Assembly: GCA_001661515.1 (NCBI GenBank)
Contig: LUVW01000004.1
Span: 392,258-456,257, forward strand
Length of the DNA: 64,000 nucleotides
Source of the DNA: Capniomyces stellatus
Lineage: Eukaryota > Kickxellomycota > Harpellomycetes > Harpellales > Legeriomycetaceae
Direction of reading: 5' to 3'
The notes beneath the pieces were generated by a model, which did no database searches, was not told where the DNA came from, and saw only the letters and a list, made by a program, of their open reading frames with translations. Of the stretch, positions 10,220-22,100 are shown piece after piece. The translations under genes and the position numbers were made by a program. Each line of letters begins with the position of its first letter. The first letter of the stretch is position 1.

Positions 10220-13030
10220 TTAGGCAGATATGTCAAGTTGGGCGGCTTTTCCAGCTCTTACAGCATAGAATCTAACGTCTTGATCAGAATCATCAACAAG
10301 TTTATTCAAAATAGGCAGAATTCTGGCCTTAATCAGCCCCTTTGTTTCGTCGTCGTTGATCAAAACAGGAGTCAGAGCCTCAATGCTCTTGGCAACGTTG
10401 AAACGGATGTTTGGAATTGGATCAGACACCAAAGTCTCAACAGCAGGCAGAATCAAATCCCTAACTACAGACGAAGTCACACTTGGAGCCAAAGTGGTGA
10501 TGGCAAAAATGGTGGTCATTCTGTAGAGGTAGTTTGGGTGGTTTGCCATGGCCAGAATCTTTGGAATAATCGTTTTTCTTGCCCACTCCACCCCAAACAC
10601 TTCGGTCAGCTTCTTCAGGTTTACAGTTGCAGCATCGCGGATTGAAAACACTGGATCTCCCAACCACGACATCGACAGGTTGCTTAGCTGCTCATCAAAC
10701 AGCTGCATTCCCAGCTGCGACGCCAACAACGGAACGTGCTCGATAATCGCCAGTCTCACCCTCCACTGCTTGTCCTCTGCCAACTCAACTATTGCTGGTA
10801 AAAGCGACTGCGAAAGATACTCTACCCCGACAACTATTGTTATTGCACACACAAATTCAAACACCAATCAGTTAGTATATATCCAACTGTACGTATTATG
10901 TACATGTTTATATACATCGTTTGTACATATTGTTTTCTTTGCACATTTAAGCGTGCACTTATTGTACTGTACTGCACTGTACTGTTTCGTTTCTTTACCT
11001 TTGTTTATCTGGTCAAGTTGTGATATTACATTAAGCCTGACTTCAGGGAACGAGTCTTTGAGGATACGCAAAAACAAGGGCAATAAATGCTCAATTGTTC
11101 CCTCTTTCCCAAATTTACTGCACAAACCAGTGACGTTCTTCGCCAAGTTGGCTCTAACGTGCTGCGAAACATCGTCAACCAGCAATCTCAATTGTGGCAA
11201 TACCTTTTCCACCAACATGTCAACCGACATCGTTTCTGACATCCCTTCAAGCTGTGTGCAAATCGCTCCACGCACCTCTGCTTCTTGGTCTTGCATCAAC
11301 TGGAGTGAAACCTCGTTGAGATTTTGCTGCAACCCATCATCCTTTACTGCTCTTGACAACTATTGGTTTTATTCAATTACAAATTAAATTCAAATTCAAA
11401 TTCAAATTCAGATACATTTCTTCTATTCACCATATATTATTTATCCAACTTGCATTATTTATTCACCACACATTCTTATTAATAGTACAAATACATTTTT
11501 TATTTTCTAGTTTCCTTTAATGTGTTTATTGTTGGCAATTATATTCAATAAATAAATTTTGACAACCAAACACTTACATTAACCAGCTTTTCTCCAATCA
11601 TGTACCGAACTCTCCATGACTTGTCTGAACACAATTCCTCCAAAGAACTGCTTAAATGCTCTACATTTTGCGATGATGACAACTTTTCTGCAATTGCAAT
11701 CAATGGGTCAACCGTCAACAGCCGAACTGAATCTTGGTCGTCGCTGCTTAGGTGATTGAAGTTCTTGATTTCTGACTGGATTATATCTTCTGCACTCATA
11801 ACCGACACCAAGTTTTTTAACGCCGAAGCTGCTGATCTTCTGGTCATTGGTGTCTCGTCCTTGCACAACAACTCGAATCCTCTACATTCATCCATTTTTA
11901 TTCACCCATTTTTATTCACCCATTTTTATCCATATACCTATTAGTGAGTCTATTCTTTTTATTACTATCTATATCAAATTTGTCCAAAGACTTACTCCAA
12001 AAGCTTGGTCTTGGTTTCTGTGGTCGCTTTGGTGTACGCCTTGGCATACAATCCAGCTGCACTTGACCGACAGGTAAACCAATCCCCATCTGACAAACGT
12101 GCAATACATGGTACCATGTACTTTTCAATCTGTTCGTTATCCATAGCCTCTGCCAGTTTGTTTAACGATTTGACTGCCTATTCAAGTCGATTTGATTTGA
12201 TTTTATTTATTATTTATTAGTCTGCCTTTAATGTTAATTCATACCTTTCAACTAATCCCAACTCTACTCTTAACCACAGCCCAGTTTCTTCTGTTTTCTC
12301 CAATCACTTGCCTGGTCACGAACTATAGTTTCCTCTGTGCCTGCTAGATTTTCAAGCGGCCTAATTAGAACGTACGCGTAGTTCTTTCCTCCCACACATG
12401 ACAAGAAATCACCAAGCTCTTCTGCTAGCGCCAGGAGTATCTCATCCTCATCATCAATCGATTCTAAAACATTATTTACATTATATTATTCCTTGGTCTA
12501 CTTTTGTTTAATCTCAATCTCAAACTCAGTCTCAAACTCAGTCTCAAGCTCGCATTCTTTTTTATTTTATTCCTTTGGGTTTAAATAAATTAACCTTATT
12601 GTATGTATAACTAATGCCACTTTACTTATATTTTTTCCAACTAAATATTCTATCCCAATCATTTATTGTTAATTTTGTATTTATACTCACCATCCAAAAA
12701 CGGAATAAGCTCATCTCGCGTGCGCGCTTCTCCAAGTGCTGAGGCTATTGTTTTCAATCCTTGAATTGCATTTAATCGAAGCGCCATATCTTCATGCTTC
12801 AACTCATCTATCAACACTGCTATTGGGTAAACCGTTTCCCCAGCCCCTGAATTACTAGCCCCATCAGTGCCCATCCCAATCCCCATCGTATCTACTACGT
12901 CTGTTTCCCCTTCCATAACCTCCACTGCCATTGAAGATTCAATCACCCCTTCCATGTTCGTTACAGCTGAATCTATTTCTACTGCAGGTGTTTGTTCAAC
13001 TGCCTCTGTTTCCATTTGCTCAGGCTCCAT
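10220..13030 (-). CDS. PP2A scaffold (A) subunit, HEAT-repeat protein
   Basis: Six exons splice to 650 residues: 13030-12691, 12463-12312, 12177-11996, 11881-11578, 11359-10999, 10833-10220. After an acidic 70-residue N-terminal extension absent from animal PP2A-A, the HEAT array begins ([20 protein letters not shown]) and continues with family motifs: [119 protein letters not shown] and [12 protein letters not shown]. The protein scaffolds the catalytic C and regulatory B subunits of protein phosphatase 2A (Tpd3 in budding yeast). All intron phases agree. Intron 2 (12311-12178) must use CAG followed by GCAAGT as donor: the GT choices I tested shift the frame or meet a stop, while the GC donor joins IVRDQ to AVKSLNK as in the family. 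Confidence 0.96.
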
Positions 13031-14233
13031 TTTTGCTTTTGTTTTTTTTGCTTTGTTCTTAATCCTCCTTGAAAGCTCTGTTTGTTTACTTTATATAACC
13101 CAAGCCCTATTTCTGTTTAAATTCTCCTTTTTTATAAAAGTTAATTTGATTTTGCTTAATTTCTTTTTCAATTTAAATATGGCCCTACCTAATTACAAAA
13201 AAACATAAAAACGCCCAACCTACATTTATTTCAAATACTTATTTGTTTCTTTGGCATTATTTGTTTTGCATTAACGGTTTACTTTTTATTTGTAATTTTT
13301 TGCTTTTTATTTTTTACATTAAATTACATTGTTTTTATTATTAAATCTCACTACTAGAACGCATTTTTTAGCTACTGTCTTTCTGCTTTTTTGTTTTACT
13401 TTTCTTTTATTCCCAAAACCCTTGAAACTCCCACCTGTGGTTTTTTATCCAGCTTATCTTATTTTAATTATTTTTGCTTAATTTTTTACATTATTTAATA
13501 GGGCTTTTCAACAGAAATCCATTTGTCTAATACCACCAGTTATTATAAATACTTTTTCTCTCTTTTCCCTCAATAAACGTAACAGCACATTTACTATTCC
13601 CAATTTCTTTGTTTACCAATGTTTTACCTATCCATTTTTAAAACTCCACACACAAACCAGCTATCATTGCTATTATTTACTCACTTGCCTTTTTATTTAC
13701 CTTTTTATAACCACTTAACTCATATTTCTGCACTTTATTTATCCAACTTCGTGATTATCTCTCTACCCAATAAAAAGACCTCTCTCTATTATACACTTAT
13801 TATTTACTCATTTGCTTTTTGAAAATCATCAATTAAAGCTTGACCTTACTGTTCATGTATTATTTTTTTATTTTTTTATTTTTATTTATTGGTTTATTGA
13901 CAACGTATGCCGTTCATGTATTGGTTTGCTTTTATTTACCACAAAGTCTATTTTGGCCAATAACACTGTCCCTCCCTTTTTTCACCATAATATACCACCA
14001 GTATATCCTATATCAACAAAATTAACACGGCAAACAAGCGTTTTAAGCCAATTCGACAATTGTCAAGAAATTACGGGTCGTTTTGGAAAACCAACCAAGT
14101 TTCGAATTAAAAAAAGTAACTTTATTTCTAAAACAACCACAAAACAATAATAAAAACAGCAGTGATAATAACAAAAATAACAAGAAATTTAGCAGGTAAG
14201 GCCCTGGAGGAAAAAAGTTTTGAGTAAAAGTAT
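13031..14233. other. Intergenic, PP2A promoter and MFS 3' region
   Basis: This T-rich spacer lies upstream of the PP2A gene and downstream of the MFS gene that ends at 14234; both are on the minus strand. Small hydrophobic frames at 13619-14150 arise from T-richness and have no domain signature. No RNA gene is seen. Confidence 0.55.
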
Positions 14234-15937
14234 TCAAAGCTTATATCTAAAATCAGGGTGCTGGTCATTCAAAGCCCTTTGTTCATCCTCGTTAAGGTGG
14301 GAAACGTCAACTGGATTAGCATCCCTACGCTTATTGACCAAATTGCAATAATACGACATTGCACAAGCTGTCAACGATCCTACAGCTATAGCAGTGTTTA
14401 CAAAGGCATAACCAAAGGTGAACTTGGGCGCCAAGGCATTGACAAACATTGGTGGTGCTGTAACTCCTGTAATGTTTCCGCATGATACAACCAGGGCAGA
14501 TGCTATCATTCTCTTTGAAATGCCACCTTGGTTAACTGACATCCATGTCAAAAATATTGGCAAGCTTGGACTGATTCCAAACCCTGAAATACATAAGAAC
14601 ACTAGTCTAACTGTTCCATTTGATGCAAATCCAGCTATACTAAACCCAATAACAGTTATCAAAGAGTATCCACCGATAATGGCCCAGTATGGGTATTTGC
14701 CCACCACGAACCCTGACGCAATAATTCCAAACAGCCCAACAAGATGCGGAATTCCTGATATATACGTTGCAGTGATGCTATCATATCCCAAGCTTTTTAT
14801 CACCGTTGGCGCAAAGATCGACATTGTCGTGTATCCATTTGCTATGCAAAAGTATATAAACGAATAGACCCACATCTTCCAGTCTGAAAGCTCTGTAATC
14901 ATTTGTTTAGCAGTAAGCTTGGCTTTTGAGGCAACACCTTGGTCGTTTCTCAGTATGCGAACAACCAGGTCCTTCTCTTCGGTGTTCAAGAATTTTGCGG
15001 TATCTGGATAATCATGGATAAAGAAGTATGAGGCTATACCAAGCAGCAAGGTGATTCCTCCTTCAACCACAAAAATCATTTGGTAAGGTCTCAGCGTGCT
15101 CTAAATGTGTTTATTTTTATAAAAATCCAACGCAACCTGTTTTTAGTTGATACTATTTTCACGAAAATACAGTACATTTCAATAGTATGGTGTTTAGCTC
15201 AATATTAGAGGTTTAAATCGTAACTCTAGTGGATTTGTAGTTACCTTGATATCCGCCAAAGCTGCTGCTAATGGTCCGCCAATCATCCCTGCAATTGGAA
15301 GCGCAGTAAAAAATATTGACATACGAAAGCCTACTTCATCACGGGTGTACCAGTAAGCAAGATACGCCACCACTCCCGGTGTCAACCCTGCTTCAACAAC
15401 ACCAAGCATACCTCTGATAATGGTGAATTGTACAAAATTCTGTGCTGCAGACTGGACCATGCATACAACCGACCACAACACAGCAATCAGTGAAAACCAT
15501 ACGTGTGGCTTCATGCGCTTGAGCAGGTAGTTGGATGGAACTAAAAAGGTTGGTTAACAGCAGTATTATTAGCATCCATAGTTGAAATCAACAATTCGAT
15601 TGTTATCATTCGAAGAAAAAAAAAGTCAAAAACTACACTTACTTTCACAAAGAATATAGAATACATAAAACACGGCTGTCACGTTAAACTCCTGAGTTCT
15701 ATCCAGGTTCAAGTCGGTTCTCAGTCCGTTGACCAAGGCAGCGCCAATATTAGACCTGTCCATCAAAGATCCAATGTAGATTACAACCAGAATTGGAAGA
15801 ATTGCTCTGTCGATTTTCTTCAACAGCTTCTTATACAACGACAGCTCTTCGTCACTAAGCTCGATTTTGGCGTTTATGTTATTGCTATCGAGCTTTTCAT
15901 TAACCATCATACTGGTGCTATTAACTTTCGAGCTCAT
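14234..15937 (-). CDS. MFS transporter, Dal5/Tna1-like, three exons (paralogue A)
   Basis: Exons 15937-15643, 15540-15245 and 15100-14234 join to 485 residues (intron phases 1 and 0). Family marks are KKIDRAILPILVVIYIGSLM then DRSNIGAALVNGL, a reconstructed IPSNYLLKRMKPH at the first junction, RGMLGVVEAGLTPGVVAYLA, YWYTRDEVGFRMS, and the C-terminal DVSHLNEDEQ followed by HPDFRYKL. It is a 12-helix plasma-membrane symporter of the anion:cation symporter family; the substrate is unknown. It is the close tandem neighbour of paralogue B (17643-19187), with blocks of perfect identity that include the entire first intron. Two introns are kept, at the same positions as in the plus-strand paralogues at 25 and 30 kb. 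Confidence 0.92.
15470..15632. repeat. 163-base perfect duplicate tract (copy in paralogue A)
   Basis: This block is identical base for base to 18735-18897. It covers the start of exon 2 and all but the few donor-proximal bases of intron 1 of paralogue A. The coding DNA on both sides differs at several positions within a few bases, so the intron is more conserved than the neighbouring exons. Confidence 0.9.
15732..15817. repeat. 86-base perfect duplicate tract (copy in paralogue A)
   Basis: This part of exon 1 of paralogue A is identical to 18997-19082 in paralogue B. It encodes the PILVVIYIGSLMDRSNIGAA region. It is separated from the 163-base tract by clearly diverged sequence, giving a patchwork pattern. 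Confidence 0.9.
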
Positions 15938-17642
15938 TATTACCGACCGAATTAGTGCCTGTTTGGCTTGGAATATATTTATACAGATCCGAGGTCAAAC
16001 ACAAAGTTAAAGTGTGTGTAGTTGCAAATATAAACAATAAAGGTATCAACTTTGCAAAAAAGAAAAAAAGAAAAAAAAGTTAAAAATAACAAAACACACA
16101 AAAGAGTGACATCCCAAAACATTTATATGTTTTTTTTTCTCTAGGGCATTCATTTTTTGATAAAAGCACTGGAGCAATCATCTAAAAAGGGTTTGTAGTC
16201 TAATTAAATAAGAGCATGTAGTCTAACTAAAAAAAAGAGTCTATTTGGTTTGCAGATTGTAGCTAAGGGTTCGAAAAGTATGAAACAGGACCAGATTTAC
16301 ATACTCCTGTCTAATCTAACAGAAACCAAATACACCTCTATAAATCTTCCAGAGTTCAATACAAGACCTTATTTGTACTAAATCGTTTCAAGGAGAGAAC
16401 ATACATCGATATTGAACAAAGTGCGATTTTACGCTCTTTTTATGTTCTATAAATTATTACAAAAGTATAGTGAACTTAAGATTCCAAACAATCGACCGGA
16501 TTTTTACATAATTCAATCATGTTTCGCTTTTTGAATCTCCCTGAACATCTTTGGCATAATTTGACTAACATTTAGAAACTTATTCAATGGAAATTAATAC
16601 CTCGTACAAGCAAGTCCGCCAATATAAATGTTGATTAATCACCCTGAAATATCCAGCAAATAGCTTAGTTTAGAGGTGAAGAGTATCCTTCTGAATTTGA
16701 CTCAGTGTTCTAACTACCGTTCTCAGTGTATTCTCCTTTGTACCAATTAGGGTCGTTTTGCCTTTTTCCCACAATTGCCCAAGGAACTATCAAACAGGAC
16801 AAAATAAAACCAATACAAATTGTACGGATTACTGTTTTTTTTTCTTGTTTTTTTTCGGATTACTGTTTTAAAAACGTAATAACAAAACTCAAAAATAATA
16901 AATGAAATAACAAGGCCTTCAACTATAACAGAAAAGAGTAGGAACATCAATATTTATTTATGCGACTTATTGCCAAATTATCAATACAACTAAACATACA
17001 ATATTAAACAGTACTATAAAACGCTGATATTATGAAATAATTAATGACATTGTCAGCCAATACCCCTTCAATCAACTAGATCGTCCCTACCTGATGGGCA
17101 TTGGTTCAAGATATCAATATCTATTTTGGCTAATGGGTTAATGGGTTAATGGGGGGGGGGGGTGTATCAAATGTTTGATATTTATTTATGAGGTTTTATA
17201 TTTATGTGATTTATTGGTAGCATAACCAACATAACGTTTGATATGGGGTTTGGAAATTAGTCGTACAGACATCAATGCTGAAACCAGTATATTATTGTTA
17301 ATTTTTTTTTACTTTTCACAAGTTGGTCGTTTTATTACTAACTTGTCGAACTTTATTTTTTTTTGCACCCATTATTTTTTACAACCTACCCCAAATACTA
17401 ACATGTCGATTAAAGTTCATGGATTTTGGGTATGATCCTAGTTGAATTTACGTCAGTAACAAACCTTTGATTTTATTATTGGGGGGAGAGGGTATCTTTA
17501 TGAAAAAAGTAATAACAATTTTAATAATAAAAAATGACATGTAGCAGAAAATAGCACTGGTATACTAATAAAAACTCAGCCACAAGTTGATCCAATAGCT
17601 GCAACACTAAACCAAACTGGGTTAAAGAAATAAGTTTAATTC
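15938..17642. other. Intergenic between tandem MFS genes A and B
   Basis: This 1.7 kb AT-rich stretch holds the presumed promoter of paralogue A and the 3' region of paralogue B. Three tandem TAATGGGT-like units (about 17132-17150) run straight into a G12 tract (17151-17162). A 67-codon minus frame at 16747-16950 and a 65-codon plus frame at 17238-17435 show no domain. No gene is called. Confidence 0.55.
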
Positions 17643-19187
17643 TTAAAGCTTGTATCTGAAATTTGGGTGGTGATCGTTCATGGCTCTTTGTTCCAGCTCA
17701 GAGAGATGGGAAACATCAACTGGGTTAGTATCCTTGCGCTTATTAACCAAGTTACAATTGTATGCCAATGCGCAGCATGAAACTGCCACCAGTGCTACAA
17801 TAACACAGATGAATACAAACCCAAAGGTGAATTTGGGGGCCAATGCGTTGACAAACATAGATGGCACAGTGGCACCACTGACGTTACCAATCGAAATGAC
17901 TAGACCCGAAGCAACCATTCTTTTTGAGATACCACCTTGATTGACTGACATCCAGGTAACAAAAATAGGAATAGCAGGGCTGATTCCAAACCCAGAGATA
18001 CAGAAGAATATAAGTCTGAGAAGTGGATTGCTTGCAAATCCAGCAACGGCAAATCCGACAAAGGTGATTGCGGAATTTGCGGAAATTATGAGATAGTATG
18101 GCCATTTGCCAACCAAGAAGGCTGATATTATAACACCGATCAAGCCAAATGCAAACGGGATACCCGACATATAGGTTGCTGTGATTCTATCATATCCCAA
18201 GCTCACAATCAAGGTTGGAGCAAAAATAGCAATAACAGTGTAGGCGTTCAATATTCCAAAGTAAATTAGTGCGTATGCCCACATTCTCCAGTCTGAAAGT
18301 TCTGTAATCATTTGTTTAGCAGTAAGCTTGGTTTTTGAGGCAACACCTTGGTCATTTCTCAAAATCGACATGACCAAATCTTTTTCTTCGGTGTTCAAGA
18401 ACTTTGCTGTCTCTGGGTAATCGTGGATAAAGAAGTATGAGGCTATACCAAGCAGCAAGGTGATTCCTCCCTCAACTATAAAGATCATTTGGTATGGTTC
18501 AAATACGCTCTTGATTCCTGCAAGCGATGCTGCTAGCGGTCCACCGATAATTCCTGAGATTGGAACCGCACTGAAGAAAATTGACATGCGATAACCCACT
18601 TCGTCACGAGTATACCAATATGGAAGGTATGCTACTACTCCTGGGGTAAATCCTGCTTCAACAACACCAAGCATACCTCTGATAATGATAAATTGTACAG
18701 AGTTCTTTGCGGCAGCTTGGACCATGCATGCAATCGACCACAACACAGCAATCAGTGAAAACCATACGTGTGGCTTCATGCGCTTGAGCAGGTAGTTGGA
18801 TGGAACTAAAAAGGTTGGTTAACAGCAGTATTATTAGCATCCATAGTTGAAATCAACAATTCGATTGTTATCATTCGAAGAAAAAAAAAGTCAAAAAATA
18901 TACTTACTTTCAAATGCAATATAGAATACATAAAATACAATTGTCACGTTAGCCTCCTGCACTCTATCCAGTTTCAAGTTGGTTCTTAGTCCATTTACCA
19001 AGGCAGCGCCAATATTAGACCTGTCCATCAAAGATCCAATGTAGATTACAACCAGAATTGGAAGAATTGCTCTGTCGATTTTTTTCAACAGTACCTTATA
19101 CACTGATTGTTCATGCTCAGTCAGATGCAGCTCATTGTTGATTTTAATACCCTCCTTGTTGTGGTTACTTATCTCGTCTGAGCTCAT
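17643..19187 (-). CDS. MFS transporter, Dal5/Tna1-like, two exons (paralogue B)
   Basis: Exons 19187-18908 and 18805-17643 join to 480 residues (phase 1; GAA A joined to TT CCA gives E-I-P-S-N). Motifs match paralogue A: LPILVVIYIGSLMDRSNIGA, RGMLGVVEAGFTPGVVAYLP, YWYTRDEVGYRMS, and the C-terminal DVSHLSELEQ with HPNFRYKL. Unlike A, the second ancestral intron is absent: the segment AASLAGIKSVFEPYQMIFIV is read through without interruption. It is a plasma-membrane organic-anion symporter by family; the substrate is unknown. Its first intron is almost identical to that of A, which suggests recent duplication or gene conversion. It is head-to-head with paralogue C across a 5.8 kb spacer. Confidence 0.92.
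18735..18897. repeat. 163-base perfect duplicate tract (copy in paralogue B)
   Basis: Partner of 15470-15632. It spans the beginning of exon 2 and nearly all of intron 1 of paralogue B. Confidence 0.9.
18997..19082. repeat. 86-base perfect duplicate tract (copy in paralogue B)
   Basis: Partner of 15732-15817, within exon 1 of paralogue B. Confidence 0.9.
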
Positions 19188-22100
19188 TCTCTAGAGTTCT
19201 TTGATAATTTTGATCTCTTCTCTAGGTTTGCTATTTATTCCTGCCTTTAAAAAATAAAAGAAAAATTAATGTATTAACTGTGAATATACTGTACTAGATG
19301 TCTGAATACCGGTTTACGAAAAAAAAAGAAAATGTTTGTCGAGTTTGTTCTTTATATATCAGTTCTTTTTGCCCTCATTGATTTATTTTTTCAAAAAAAA
19401 ATATTCTTAAACTCACTCGACTTTGGCGCTTTTTTTCTCTTTTTGCTCTTTTGGCATTCTCATTTCTCTCTTCCTCTTGCCTTGATATGTTCTATTTTGT
19501 TAGGTTGTATACAAATTGTTTTTGGTTTTAATCAGTGGTATGTTTACAAACCAAAGATGTAGAACAAAATTAAAAATGTATAAAAGGTTTTGTAAATCAA
19601 CTTTATTGGCTTCACTTTTGCAATGATTTAAGATTGCCTTATTTAAACCTCAAAACTTTCTGAACAATCCTCCTAATTGAACCAAAATAGTTTGGGACAT
19701 TTCAATAAATAAAAAAAATTTCAACAAAATAGTTTGGGACTAACTTTGGTACAGACATTGTTTATTCCAGCTGAGAGGAACTTGTCTTGCTTTCTTTTTT
19801 CTTTGACCTTTTTCGTTCTCCTATTTATCTTATTATCCATTAAATTTCGGCTGCTTTGTAAAGTCTTAAAACATTTCGTTTAGATTTTTAAAATTATTTC
19901 TATTTTGAGATCTGAAACAAATGAATAACGCAACTATCCGTTAATTAGCTGCCTAAATTACATAATCGCGTATTTTTGTGGATCCTGTGCTCTATCAATC
20001 ATGTTCTTTCGGCAAAAAGTGGAAATCAACAGAATAATGTTGCCAATGTTTTCCCCAGCTATTGACGATGGTGATGATTTGTTGTTAAGGTATACAATTA
20101 TGCATTCATAGCAACACTGTCCAAGCCAACACATATTTTAGCATTTTTACAAGACGCACACTTTAAGCTAAAGTAGGTTAATTAACCGAATGCAGCGTAT
20201 CCACACCAATGTTCATTCCGTGCTTGGCTTTAGCATAGTCATATCATTAATCTCGACTACTCTTTTGGAGAATCACAATGTTTCAAGACTTGATATCACC
20301 TTCCCGGCAATCCATATTACTGTGCAGGCCTACCAATTAGACATAAGCTCTAATGTCTGCAATCGATATCTAAGATCCTCTTGTGTTTCTGGCTTTCTAA
20401 AAGCGAACAGGCCATTTCTCTTCTAGCGTTGCGTTCTATGATCCCAACTTTGACGCAAACTCTGTTGTATACAGGAGGTGATTTGGTGAGCCATACATTG
20501 CTCACGCATAGACTGGGATTTATTTGTATGCGTTTATTTCTTTGGATATATCATTCAATGTCAGATAACTTGCTTATTCAAGTTGTGTTTCTTCAATAAT
20601 AACGAATCCAAATATCTGTTTAACTTTAGTTGATTTAATCAATTATATAATATAAATAAACAAATCCCCCCCCCTATTGTCAATAAAAAATAAATAAATA
20701 AACAAACCCAATAAACTTTACAAACCATAACATTATAATCATGAACTATTTAATAACTGTGTTAGGTGCTCTTTAAAAGCGACAGTTGGCAAATCATCAC
20801 GCTAAGCTATTTCTGCGTCTTGCTTAACCTCATTATCAGTCCAAACACTCTGTTTTCGTAACAAACATGTGCTATAAAGTTGGTAAGAGTAATGACATCA
20901 CGTAACCTTTTAGATACATTTGTAATTTAATCAACTAATCGATTCTAACACATTAATTGTACATTTGCCCAAACCACACTTTGGTTTTTACTTGAGTTGC
21001 GATTCCTTTTTTTCTATACTAATTGCTTCTTTAATTATTGCTGACTAAAAATTGATAGGCAAAAGTCAGTGCACCAATACAATGTAGCCTGATTTAAGCT
21101 TGAGGGCGCTTTAGTGTGTAGCCGACAATTAAATTGGCGATTTCCACGCAAACATTTAACGACTTGATGCTTTTGGGGATGTTTTTTTTGCAAAATCGAG
21201 GGGCAACTTTAGTAACTAGACATTAGTTGCGTTTAAATTTTATTTAAGACCTATAGTGGGGGTATCAATCTGACCTCTCTGGTGATATGTAAAACATTCC
21301 GAAGTCTGTGTTTAAAAACATATTGGGGAGGGGGGTAAATGACTAATTGGACTGTCTTTAGAGAGAAATCAATGATATGTTTCTTTGCATGGAGCAAGAC
21401 TCCAAAGCTTGAATGAAGGTAGATGTGATTTTCTTTGGCATTTTGCAATCTATTATGCCCCAAATAAGCGTTTCTCTATTTGCCATGACCAAGCAGTTAT
21501 AATGACAATACCCATAGTTACATAATTCGTGCCATCTATACAACACTCTACTTAATTGAGAGTTTAAAGATTTTAGATTATAAGTATAAGGCTGATTCGT
21601 AATTTCCCTTGCGTGTGACCAAGTGTCTCATAGTAGTCTATTGGCTACCTATTATAGAGGACTTTAAACAATATAGCTGAGACTAGCTCTACCTGTCTAG
21701 TACAAGCCGATTAACCAAATTAAATAGCCGGGGAGGGGGTGGTGTCTTTGTCAATGCCGAGTGTTGCAAACGATATAACAGCTCGCAATTCTGCCAATAA
21801 ATATAAAACATGTTTTTTCCAATGTGAATCACTGTCTAACTTCAAGCATCACCTCAATTTCGCTGGACTGGGTCAAACATAGTACATGTCGGCATATATG
21901 CGTCAAAGCCATACATTTGCCTTCAGAATCACAGCAACTCTAGCACAAACATGTCGTCGCTTGTAATGTCTTTAGCTTCACCGTGTCTAAAAAAAAATAT
22001 CGTAAATAATTTTCATCTATAAAAAAAAATATACGGGTAGTTACTAATCCTATACGGCATATAGCCACCAATTTAAGTAAATTGCTTTTCAATAATGTTG

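Noticed and set aside
13619..14150. Small hydrophobic plus-strand frames
   Set aside because: T-rich DNA gives Phe/Leu/Tyr-rich shadows; no conserved motif and no splice-linked exons.
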